Source: Neoarius graeffei
Taxonomy: Eukaryota > Chordata > Actinopteri > Siluriformes > Ariidae
Reading direction: 5' to 3'
NCBI RefSeq assembly: GCF_027579695.1
Contig: NC_083590.1
Location: 19,299,799-19,363,798 of the forward strand
DNA: 64,000 bases
This document shows, in pieces, positions 55,718 to 64,000 of this stretch. The position numbers and the translations under genes are program-made. Under the pieces are notes generated by a model that searched no databases, was not told the origin of the DNA, and saw nothing but the letters and a program-made list of their open reading frames with translations. Numbering within the stretch: the stretch's first letter is position 1; the number at the start of each line of letters is the position of its first letter.

Positions 55718-56935
55718 CAGAGTTGGACAGTGACGAAGTACATTTACTTGAGTACTGTACTTAAGTACACTTTTTGAGTATCTGTACTTTGAGTACTATT
55801 TTTTTTGGAAACTTATGACTTTAACTTCACGACATTCGAAAGACAAATATCGTACTTTTCACTCCACTACATTTCTGTCAAGGTCCTCGTTACTATGAAG
55901 CAGCTTTGAAAGTGGATGTTTTTTCTTTTCTTTTCTAAATCGTGATTGGTTTTTTCTCAGGTGACACTGAGACAGCCGATCAGTAATCACTAGGGTCACG
56001 TCACGTCCATAGACTGTATAAAATCAAGTTCAGTGATTTCTCAGCAGCGTTATTTGAACACGATCAGCTGATGGCAGAATGGAAGGAGGCGGTTCTTCTG
56101 GGGAACACACGCACTCACGGCTTTACCTGGAACCCATGCTTCAGTTTTCTGAAAGGATTAACGATTCATTTCATTTTAAATGTTTGCTTTGTTTGCCGAA
56201 AATGAACCACATCACGGCCTTCAAAAACTCGCCGTCCAACCTGCGGAAGCATATTGAGGGATATAAACGTTTTATTCCGAGAGAAAGCTTGCAGTGAAGT
56301 TGTCTGTGCTTTTAGAGCTAGTGATAATGTTGCAATAGCTATGCAGTCTGGTTCGGTAAATGACTTTCTATGGATTTTCCCGCCAAGTTGCCGTAGCCTT
56401 GTCCACGGCTAACATTAACACATATCTAGTTAACTTGGATGCTGTTAGTTAGCATGTAAAAATGGGGTTACACTAAGATGAATAACATTAACTTATCTGA
56501 AGTCCTTTCAGAAATATGTTTTAGTATAATCTTGCCAAATAAACAGAATGTAGAAATCTTTCTTTTCCAGTAGCGTTAGCTACCCAATATGATTTTGAGT
56601 TTGAAAAGAGTTTGCTAGCATGTCAGGTGGAGTTTCACTGACTAGCTAGCTTAACGTTAAACCACCATGATGGCACAGCATGCGTTCATTTTGTGAATTC
56701 ACATTTCTGTCTTTGGTAACGGCGTTAGGGTTTGGAAGCGTTGTGGCAATAATACAACAATGCATTGACAGAAAATGTACTTTTAATACTTAAGCATTTT
56801 TAAAAGCAAGTACTTCAGTACTTTAACTTAAGTAAAAATTTGACTGGATAATTTTCACTTGTATCGGAGTCACATTTGACCAGTGGGATCTGTATTTGAC
56901 TTAAGTAATGAAGTTGGGTACTTTATCCACCTCTG
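55718..56935 (+). mobile_element. hAT element H1, copy B (empty of the SINE)
   Basis: 1,218 bp; ends cagagttggacagtgacg / ...tttatccacctctg, flanked by a perfect 8-bp duplication gattagtt at 55710-55717 and 56936-56943. Reverse complement of copy A at 10699-12308. It inserted at the edge of the (GACA)n repeat. Confidence 0.94.
56079..56297 (+). pseudogene. hAT BED-finger-like N-terminal exon (copy B)
   Basis: 72 codons (MEGGGSSGEHTHSRL...) with FKCLLCLPKMNH and SNLRKHIEGYK, the same partial BED-like finger as at 11704-11961. No catalytic exons. Confidence 0.65.
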
Positions 56936-57202
56936 GATTAGTTACCATTTAATTCAGGAGACTGTATGAGTAATAAAAACACCTGGTGTCATGCTGTTAC
57001 AGGTAAATAATCACTGATCTCAAGGTGTGATGAAGTAGAAGTTGATGACTTTTCTGTCGCAGTCCATCCTGCAGTGTGTTATTCCTCTAATACCACTGTG
57101 ACTTTCCAACAATGACAATTTTTTATCTATTACAGAAAGTTACTTGTATTTTTCCTCTGTTTATAGGTCCATGTACCGTTGTAGATCAACGCTGTAGATG
57201 AA

Positions 57203-57406
57203 TGAATCAGAAAAAGCTTTATTGTCAAGTAATTATTGTAACTACAAGGAATTTGGCTTGGAGTTAAGGTGCTCAATAAATAAATGCTAAATAAAGACAG
57301 TCTATTTTAAGATGTTAAGAAATAAGAACTAAATAAGCAAAAGAAAAAAATAAACAATTGTGCAGGTAAACAAATGTGTAAATTAAGTAAACAATAAGAT
57401 AAGTAA
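57203..57406 (-). repeat. 3' end of a minus-strand LINE (outer part)
   Basis: On the minus strand this region (…cctgcacaattg…gacaataaagctttttctg) continues from 61256-61515 and holds an aataaa-type signal. The L2-like LINE at 57407-61255 separates the two pieces; both flanks share gtaaac/aaatgt motifs. Confidence 0.55.
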
Positions 57407-60400
57407 ACATCTTGACGGGACAAGATGGCGGAACGCTTACGTCGCAAGGCAGGTGCGGCAGGTGCCGAAAACGCCACTACAAAATTAATCAATAATTTTC
57501 CGGGTTTGTGTTTCATAATTAAACATAAACAGCGCAAGTTGATAAGTGATTTGATACAGTCGGCCATAATTGCAAGCTACATCGTTACAGTGCTAGTTTT
57601 GTCTATCCGTTGTTGTTGGATAACAACAAACCAGCAACAACTTGTTACCTTTGATCCGCGGAGTCAATACATCTCGTACTCCGTGATTTTAAATCATGGA
57701 AATGCGGCTCCCCCGACAAGGCAGATCCGAACCAGGGAGAAAGAAAGATCATCCCTACAACTGAGAAGATCTCTCGGTTACCTCGTCATGATGCTACTAC
57801 TTGCAGGGGATATCCACCAAAACCCTGGGCCCATCAGCTGTAGTGGTGACACGGAGTCTGCTGTTGCTACAACCATCAGACAAGGTACTGTTGACGCCTC
57901 TGGTAATTCGATGAACGTGCAACAAAATTATAAACTTCTGCCACCTCTTCCTTTGAACGTTACACCGGCAAATGGAAATGGAATAATCCCCCCATTCAAC
58001 AAAGTGTGTGATAAACTGTCCATTCATAAACGGCGCAACTTCCTGTTTTTCCAAACAATGAACCATGCAAAAGTTCTGTGGGACCCACACGCAAAGCCCA
58101 AGGGGCTGCTAGGAGGACATTTAAACATCCGAAGCGTCGCATCAAAAATTGATCAACTGGAAAAATTATTAATGGACTCAAATCTTGATTTTCTTTGTCT
58201 GACCGAATCATGGCTGGCAGACTCGTCATCTGACGTTGCATACCGAGTGCCTGGTTTTAACATTTTTAGAAAAGACCGAATATCTGGTAGAGGAGGTGGT
58301 CTGTTGATGTATGTTAAAGATTCCATAAATTGTAATGAAATTGAAATTAAGTGCACGGACCTGGAATGCATGGCAATAAGAATGGCTTTATCCACCAACA
58401 TGTCATTCACCGTAATGTGCATATATAGACCACCCTCATCAAACACTATGTTTTATGAACATTTAAGAAACATTTTGAAGGAAATGAACACAAATAAAGA
58501 AATAATTTTACTTGGTGATTTTAACATAAACTGGGCTAGTAAGTCAGTTAGAAAGAAACTTAAAGACTTAACAAATCAGTTTTACCTCACTCAACTAATT
58601 CAAGGGCCCACCAGAATTACATTATCATCACAAACACAAATTGATTTGATATTTAGTAATAAGCCTGAGAGAATAACAAAAACATTTAATTTTCTAACTG
58701 GAATATCAGACCATAACTTAACATTGTTATCAAGGAAATTAACGAAACAAAGGTTTATGTATCGACAGGAAAGGAGAATATTTAACATTATACCTAAGAG
58801 GCTTATTAGTGAGTTTGAATGTCAGTTTAAGCAACAAAATTGGAACACGATTCTGTCAATCAGGGACCTTGAAAATGCCTCTGAGAACTTAATGGCTACT
58901 ATTAATAGGATTAAAGGTGAGTTTAGTAAAAATGTTACATTCTCAAGAAAAAAACAAAATCTACCTTGGGTTGATGAGCAAGTTTGGGCCTTAATGCGTC
59001 AAAGGGATCATGCATTGAAAATTGCACTTAACTCTGGATTAGCATGTGACAGGAGAACATTTCAACAGCTACGTAACAAAGTAGTTAATGACTTGAGGAA
59101 GGCTAAAGCTAATTTCTTTATTAATATTATAAATGAATCAAAAGGGAACACAAGGAAAACATGGAAAAATATCAATAGAGTACTTAAGAAAGACAATAAT
59201 AAAAAATATACTGAGTATGAATTGCTAGTGCAGGGAACCCTTATAAGGGATAAAGTCCAAATTTCCTCTATGTTCAATGACTATTTTATTAACTCAGTCT
59301 ATGATCTTGCATTAGGTTTTGGTGCAAGAGAGAAAACCATTACACTAGTGAAAGATGATATGTCATCCTTTAGCATGTCAGAAGTGTCAGAAACCTCTGT
59401 AACAAAAATCCTAAGGCAGTTAAAAAATTCTAAGGCAAAAGATATTTTTGACTGCGATTGTGCATTTGTCAAAAAATACGCAAATATACTCTGTACCCCT
59501 ATCACCCACTTGGTCAATTTATCCATTACAGAAAGTTATTTTCCTGTTGCCTGGAAGACAGCAGTAATAACCCCCATTTTTAAATCTGGGGATGTTACCA
59601 ACTATAGGCCTATTTGCATTCTTCCCACCATCTCTAAAGTAACTGAAAGAGTTGTGTGTAACCAGTTGATGGCCTACTTAGAAGACCGTTTCCTGCTGCA
59701 TCCTATGCAGTTTGGATTTAGGAAAAACCATTCAACAGAAACGGCCCTCTGTTACTTTATAGAACAAATAAAATCTAAGCTTGATGGAGGTGGTGTAGTT
59801 GGTGCTGTCTTCCTGGATTTCAGGAAGGCATTTGACACAGTTAATCACAATGTTTTGTTATCTAAACTCTCACAGCTTGATTTTTCTACTACCGCTTTGA
59901 CATGGATGGAATCATATCTAGACTCTAGAAAGCAGTGCACAAGAATTAATGGCACATGCTCCACTCTGTCCAATAGCACAACTGGAGTGCCACAGGGATC
60001 AATTTTAGGACCAATTTTATTTAGCTTATATATTAATGATTTACCTTTGGTTTGCCCAGATGTTCAAATGCAAATGTATGCAGATGATACAGTTATTTTT
60101 GTTCATGCCAAAACCAGAGAACAAGCTGCACTAAAACTTACCTCAGCCTTAAACAAGGTGTCAGATTGGCTGACACACAACTGTCTTACTCTCAATGTGG
60201 GCAAGACAGTGACCATGTACTTTTACATCAAGAGGTGTGATGTAAGCCAGCAACCTGACATCTTTGTTAAGGGAGAGGCCATAAAAACTGTTGATAACTT
60301 CAAGTATCTGGGTGTTATCATTGATTCTAATTTGTCTTTTAAAACGCATATCAAGAAGATATCCAAATGTGTTAGAGTTAGTTTAGTAAATTTTAGGCAT

Positions 60401-61255
60401 ATCAGACACCAGTTGCCACTGTCTGCTGCAAAATTGTTCCTACACTCAATGATCTTTTCACATCTGTCATACTGTTGTACAAGTTGGTCACAGGCAGGTG
60501 TGACCACCATAAAACCATTAGCCTCTCTTTACAAAATGGCTTTAAAGATTTTGGACAAAAAGCCAAGATATTACCATCATTGTGCTATTATATCAAAATA
60601 CAATATGCTGTCCTTTGAGAGTTTTATTTGTTTTGCTAATATGTGTTTATTGTATAAACTTTTCCATGATCTTGCACCATCACCTCTTAGGCAGTGTATA
60701 TCACTGTGCAGAGACAATTTAAGAGTTTCAAGGTCCTCTGTGAGAGGTGATTGCTATGTGGGTTATAGGAAAACTTCCTTTGGTCAATCAGCTTTTTCTG
60801 TTAGTGCAGCTGAAAAATGGAATGCAATTCCAGTTCACATTAGAAACAGTGCAAGCTTTAGCCAGTTTAAATTATCATTAAAGGTATGGCTTAAGGCTAA
60901 TCAAATATGTGATCATTAATCAGTGTGCTGTTTTATAGTAAGTATTGTGAAATGGTATGTGTATTGTTTTATATGACGATGTCTATTGTTGTATGTGTGT
61001 TGTTTTTATGTGATGATGTGATAGTATATGTTTTTTATATGTTTTAGTATGATGCATGTTTTAGAATGCTGTTGCTATTTTAGTGTGTACTTCATATTGG
61101 CAACAGTAAGTCATGTGTGTATGTTTGTGTTTTTATAGCTCCCTGCCCAGGGACCACAGATGCAAATTAGCTTTCTAGCTAACTCTGGTACTAGCGTTGT
61201 CTTGTACATGGTCCCTGTCAAATAAGCTAATAAACTAAACTAAACTAAACTAAAC
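57407..61255 (+). mobile_element. L2/CR1-like LINE, apparently full length
   Basis: About 3.85 kb with a short leader (gacgggacaag), one complete ORF, a 336-bp 3' UTR with the agggaccacagatgcaaatt...gtccctgtcaaataa block, and a (taaac)n tail. It is inserted in the 3' region of the minus-strand LINE that flanks it. No lesion is visible in the ORF, so it may be a recently active copy. Confidence 0.88.
57425..60919 (+). CDS. LINE ORF: 2A-like motif, AP endonuclease, reverse transcriptase
   Basis: 1,164 codons, start context aagATGG. Residues 43-66 form a hydrophobic segment. Residues 125-136 read LLAGDIHQNPGP, a 2A-like NPGP motif (His131 where most active 2As have Glu). AP-type endonuclease about 228-435 with Asn234, Glu261 (TESW), YRPP at 334-337, GDFN 364-367 and SDH 428-430. 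Reverse transcriptase about 710-960 with FLDFRKAFDTV 797-807, GVPQGSILGP 854-863 and catalytic YADD 885-888. A C-terminal region of about 200 residues follows. It nicks target DNA and reverse transcribes its RNA there. The motif set fits the L2/CR1 part of the Jockey superfamily; exact clade not determined. Confidence 0.93.
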   Translation: MAERLRRKAGAAGAENATTKLINNFPGLCFIIKHKQRKLISDLIQSAIIASYIVTVLVLSIRCCWITTNQQQLVTFDPRSQYISYSVILNHGNAAPPTRQIRTREKERSSLQLRRSLGYLVMMLLLAGDIHQNPGPISCSGDTESAVATTIRQGTVDASGNSMNVQQNYKLLPPLPLNVTPANGNGIIPPFNKVCDKLSIHKRRNFLFFQTMNHAKVLWDPHAKPKGLLGGHLNIRSVASKIDQLEKLLMDSNLDFLCLTESWLADSSSDVAYRVPGFNIFRKDRISGRGGGLLMYVKDSINCNEIEIKCTDLECMAIRMALSTNMSFTVMCIYRPPSSNTMFYEHLRNILKEMNTNKEIILLGDFNINWASKSVRKKLKDLTNQFYLTQLIQGPTRITLSSQTQIDLIFSNKPERITKTFNFLTGISDHNLTLLSRKLTKQRFMYRQERRIFNIIPKRLISEFECQFKQQNWNTILSIRDLENASENLMATINRIKGEFSKNVTFSRKKQNLPWVDEQVWALMRQRDHALKIALNSGLACDRRTFQQLRNKVVNDLRKAKANFFINIINESKGNTRKTWKNINRVLKKDNNKKYTEYELLVQGTLIRDKVQISSMFNDYFINSVYDLALGFGAREKTITLVKDDMSSFSMSEVSETSVTKILRQLKNSKAKDIFDCDCAFVKKYANILCTPITHLVNLSITESYFPVAWKTAVITPIFKSGDVTNYRPICILPTISKVTERVVCNQLMAYLEDRFLLHPMQFGFRKNHSTETALCYFIEQIKSKLDGGGVVGAVFLDFRKAFDTVNHNVLLSKLSQLDFSTTALTWMESYLDSRKQCTRINGTCSTLSNSTTGVPQGSILGPILFSLYINDLPLVCPDVQMQMYADDTVIFVHAKTREQAALKLTSALNKVSDWLTHNCLTLNVGKTVTMYFYIKRCDVSQQPDIFVKGEAIKTVDNFKYLGVIIDSNLSFKTHIKKISKCVRVSLVNFRHIRHQLPLSAAKLFLHSMIFSHLSYCCTSWSQAGVTTIKPLASLYKMALKILDKKPRYYHHCAIISKYNMLSFESFICFANMCLLYKLFHDLAPSPLRQCISLCRDNLRVSRSSVRGDCYVGYRKTSFGQSAFSVSAAEKWNAIPVHIRNSASFSQFKLSLKVWLKANQICDH

Positions 61256-61515
61256 AAATGTACAAATCAGGTAAACAACTGGGGGGGCAGAGTAAATGGG
61301 GTCACTGGTCTTGTTTATTGAGGTGGGGGGGTCAGAGTGGGGCAAGGAGTCTGAAGTATGGTACTGGCGGGGTGGGGGCAGAGTAAGTGGGGGTCACTAG
61401 TCATGTTTATGAGGCCAGCAGTGGTAGGAAAGAAACTGTTTCTGTGGCATGAGGTTTTGGTCTTGATAGACTGCAGCCTCCTGCCAGAGGGGAGTGTCCT
61501 GGAGACGAACAGGTC
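61256..61515 (-). repeat. 3' UTR of the minus-strand LINE (inner part)
   Basis: Directly follows the stop of the minus-strand RT remnant; contains ggggtcact and gtcagagtggggc blocks and no ORF. Confidence 0.55.
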
Positions 61516-63999
61516 CTAAAGCGAAGGCAGGCTGTAGCCGATCACCTTTTCTGCTGAGTGAATGATACCCTGCAGTCTACCCTTGTCCCTGGCAGAGGCA
61601 GCAGTGTACCAGATGGTGATGGAGGAGGTGAGGATGGACTCAATGATGGCTGTGTAAAAGTGCACCATCATTGTCTTTGGCAGGTTGAACTTCTTTAACT
61701 GCCGCAGGAAGCACATCCTCTGCTGTGCTTTTGAGATGAGGGAGCTGATGTTCAGTTCCCACTTCAGGTCCTGGGTGATTATGGTGCCCAGGAAGCGGAA
61801 GGACTCCACAGTGTCCACTGGTGAGCCATGCAGGGTGATGAGGAGAGGAGGGGCTGGGTTCTTCTTGAAGTCCACAATCATTTCCACCGTTTTTGCAGCA
61901 TTTAGCTCCTGGTTGTTTTGGCTGCACCAAGTCACCAGATGGTCCATCTCCCACCTGTAGGCTGACTCATCCTCACCAGAAATGAGTCCAATGAGGGTGG
62001 TGCCATCCACAAACTTCAGGAGCTTGATGGACTGGTGGGTGGAGGTGCAGCTGTTTGTATACAGGGTTGGAGCAGAGGAGAAAAAATGCAGCCTTGGGCA
62101 GATCCAGTGCTGATTGTCTGAGTGTTGGATACATGCTTCCCCAACCTCACTTGCTGCTTCCTGTCAGTCAGGAAGTCAGTGATCCACCTGCAGGTGGGGT
62201 CAGGCACATTTAGCTGGGACAGTTTGTCCTGTGGTAGAGCTGGAATGATGGGATTGAACACAGAGCTGAAGTCCACACACAGGATCCTGGCATAGGTTCC
62301 TGGGGAATCCAGGTGCTGGAGGATAAAGTGGAGGGCTGTGTTGACAGCGTCGTCCACAGACCTGTTGGCTCTGTAGGTAAACTGCATGGGGTCCAGAAGG
62401 GGGTCTGTGATGGCTTTGAGGTGGGAGAGAACAAGGTGCTCAAAGGACTTCATTACCATAGAGGTGAGGGCGATGGGTCTGTAGTCATTTAGTCCTGTGG
62501 TTCTTGCTTTTTTGGGGATGGGTATGATGGTGGAGGACTTGAAACAAGCTGGCACATGGCATGTCTCTAGTGAGGTGCTGAAAATGTCTGTGAACACTGG
62601 AGACAACTGGTCAGTGCAGTTTCTCAGGGTGGATGGAGAAACAGAGTCAGGTCCAGCTGATTTATGGGGGTTCTGTCTCTTGAACAGTTTATTGGCATCC
62701 CTCTCCTGAATGGTGAGAGGCGCAGTGGGGGAGGTGGTGTAGGGGGCCTTTGATGCGGACAGAGATGAGGAGGAGCGGGCTCCTGAAGGGGGGGGGATGG
62801 GGGTGCTGGGGTGGAGGTGGTGATTGAGGGGGGAGGTATCAGGACTGTCCCACTGTTTTTCAAAATGGCAGTAGAAGATGTTAAGGTCATTTGCAAGGCG
62901 AAGGTTGTTGACAGAGTGAGGGGGTTTGGGTTTGTAATTCATGATTTGCCTTAGCCCTCTCCAGACAGATACAGAGTTGTTAGTTGAGAACTGGTGTTGT
63001 AGTTTCTCAGCATACAGCTGTTTAGCGTCTCTCACTGCCTTGCTGAACCTGTATTTGGACTCTTTATACCTGACCCTGTCCCAACTCTTGAATGCCTCCT
63101 CCTTCTGCCATCTCATCTGTCAAAGTCTAGCTCTACACCAGGGCTCATCACTGTTATAACTCACCCTGGTACGAGCTGGTATACAGTTGTCCTCACAGAA
63201 GCTGATGTATGAAGTCACAGCCTCTGTGTGATCATCTAAACTGTTTGTGGCAGTCCTGAAAACGTCCCAATCTGTTGAGTCCAGACACGCCTGAAGGCCC
63301 TCCACAGCCTCCTTGTTCCACTTCCTTGATGTCCTCACAACAGGCTTGCTAAGCTTTACATAGCTTCTGTCTGTATGAAAGGATTAGGTGGACCATGACA
63401 TGGTTGGAGTGGCCCAGTGCTGCGCGAGGGACAGCGTGATAAGCGTTGTTAACTGTTGTGTAACAGTGATCCAAAACATTCTCCTCTCTGGTCGGACATT
63501 TAATAAATTGTTTGTATTTGGGGAGTTCATGGGAGAGATTACCTTTGTTAAAGTCGCCAAGGACAATAACTAAAGAGTCTGGGTTGACCTGCTCCACACA
63601 CAGTATCTGGTTGGAGAGTAAACGCTATGTCTCCTGCATGTTAGCTTGCAGTGGAATGTAAACACCGACCAGAATGAATGAAGTGAACTTGCGGGGGGAG
63701 TAGAAGGGTTTGCAGTTAATGAAAAAAGATTCCAGATCGGGAGAGCAGTGTTGATAGATCACAGTCATGTCGTTACACCAGCCACTGTTTGTGTAAAAAT
63801 AGATTCCTCCACCTTTAGTTTTGCCAGAGAGTTCCATGTTACGATCCGCTCTGAAGAGCCTGCCAGTTGCAGTGCCAAGTCCAGTATCGATCCACACAGC
63901 CACCTCTCTGTAAAGCACATAACTGCAGATGAAGAAAAGTCTCTGTTTTTTCCCCAAAAGTAGCTGGAGTTCATCCATTTTATTGTTGAATGAGCACAT
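61516..63999 (-). pseudogene. Jockey-superfamily LINE, multiply disrupted, runs off the right edge
   Basis: Minus strand from the window edge: endonuclease part (GGGIYFYTNSGWCND, GVYIPLQ; then VLGDFNKGNLSHELPK and ALGHSNH), linker, then RT (GLNDYRPIALTS, QFTYRANRSVDDA, LCVDFSSVFNPI, STGSAQGCIFSPLL). Lesions seen: a stop after QANMQET near 63625; a frameshift near 63350; a TGA between 63120 and 63116; a frameshift near 62050. The active site reads FVDGTT where FADDTT is expected, so both the Asp and the Ala are changed. The 5' end of the element is beyond 64000. Confidence 0.88.
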
Positions 64000-64000
64000 G

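Noticed and set aside
55412..55777. Frame encoding Arg-Gln-Thr-Asp repeats
   Set aside because: Translation of a (GACA)n tandem repeat.
54039..57406. Search for S100 exon 3 (second EF-hand with DxNxDGxxxxxE-type loop)
   Set aside because: No such loop found in this stretch or later; the exon probably lies beyond 64000 or was lost in the assembly.

Overview
The window is AT-rich vertebrate DNA packed with transposable elements, almost certainly from a teleost fish. The evidence is a dense mix of Tc1/mariner elements with long inverted/direct-repeat ends, several hAT families, tRNA-derived SINEs, Jockey-superfamily LINEs, a Penelope relic and a Ty3/Gypsy chromovirus, plus long microsatellites. 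The SINE whose tail runs into GATAATGAGATGAGATGAG makes me think of catfish-like lineages, but that is a low-confidence guess from memory. No bacterial features, CRISPR arrays, rRNA genes or genuine tRNA genes were seen.

The only host gene I can support is an S100-family calcium-binding protein gene on the + strand. It has a tiny first coding exon (45810-45821, Met-Ala-Glu-Gln) and a second coding exon (50840-50971) joined in phase 0. The intron is about 5 kb and its last 2.57 kb is an almost pure C/T tract with no AG dinucleotide. Exon 2, its C/T tract and about 1.27 kb of the next intron occur again at 52312-55156, directly after a 200-N gap. The copies differ at only a few bases, so this is either a very recent tandem duplication or two haplotypes joined in the assembly. 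The exon for the second EF-hand is not in the window.

Layout. 1-8.6 kb: a widespread repeat split by a Tc1, then a hAT inside a hAT, then a palindrome-bearing repeat. 8.6-12.4 kb: a LINE reverse-transcriptase relic split by an apparently intact Tc1 (8827-10436) and by a hAT (10699-12308) that itself took a SINE. 13.2-25.2 kb: TIR elements, MITEs, SINEs, hAT relics and a dead Tc1. 25.3-28.8 kb: a piggyBac-like shell filled with a CCCTTA-ended repeat, a Penelope fragment and a SINE. 29.6-34.0 kb: a second CCCTTA-ended repeat holding two Tc1 elements and a SINE. 34.6-37.2 kb: a broken LINE with a hAT-like insertion. 38.8-44.1 kb: a near-complete young Ty3/Gypsy chromovirus with a 5-bp target duplication. 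44.1-44.9 kb: an inverted pair of SINEs. 45.0-55.2 kb: the S100 region. 55.7-56.9 kb: the sister hAT copy lacking the SINE. 57.4-61.3 kb: an apparently full-length L2/CR1-like LINE with one intact 1,164-residue ORF, inserted into the 3' region of a dead LINE that runs off the right edge.

Most genes here are selfish. Insertions are often exactly datable relative to one another because both the filled site with its target duplication and an empty sister copy lie in this window. The most interesting functional signals are: an 11-nt match between the chromovirus primer-binding site and its own predicted mRNA 5' end (Tf1/sushi-style self-priming); a 2A-like NPGP motif in the intact LINE; a hammerhead-like core in the Penelope fragment; and the AG-free polypyrimidine intron in front of the duplicated S100 exon.
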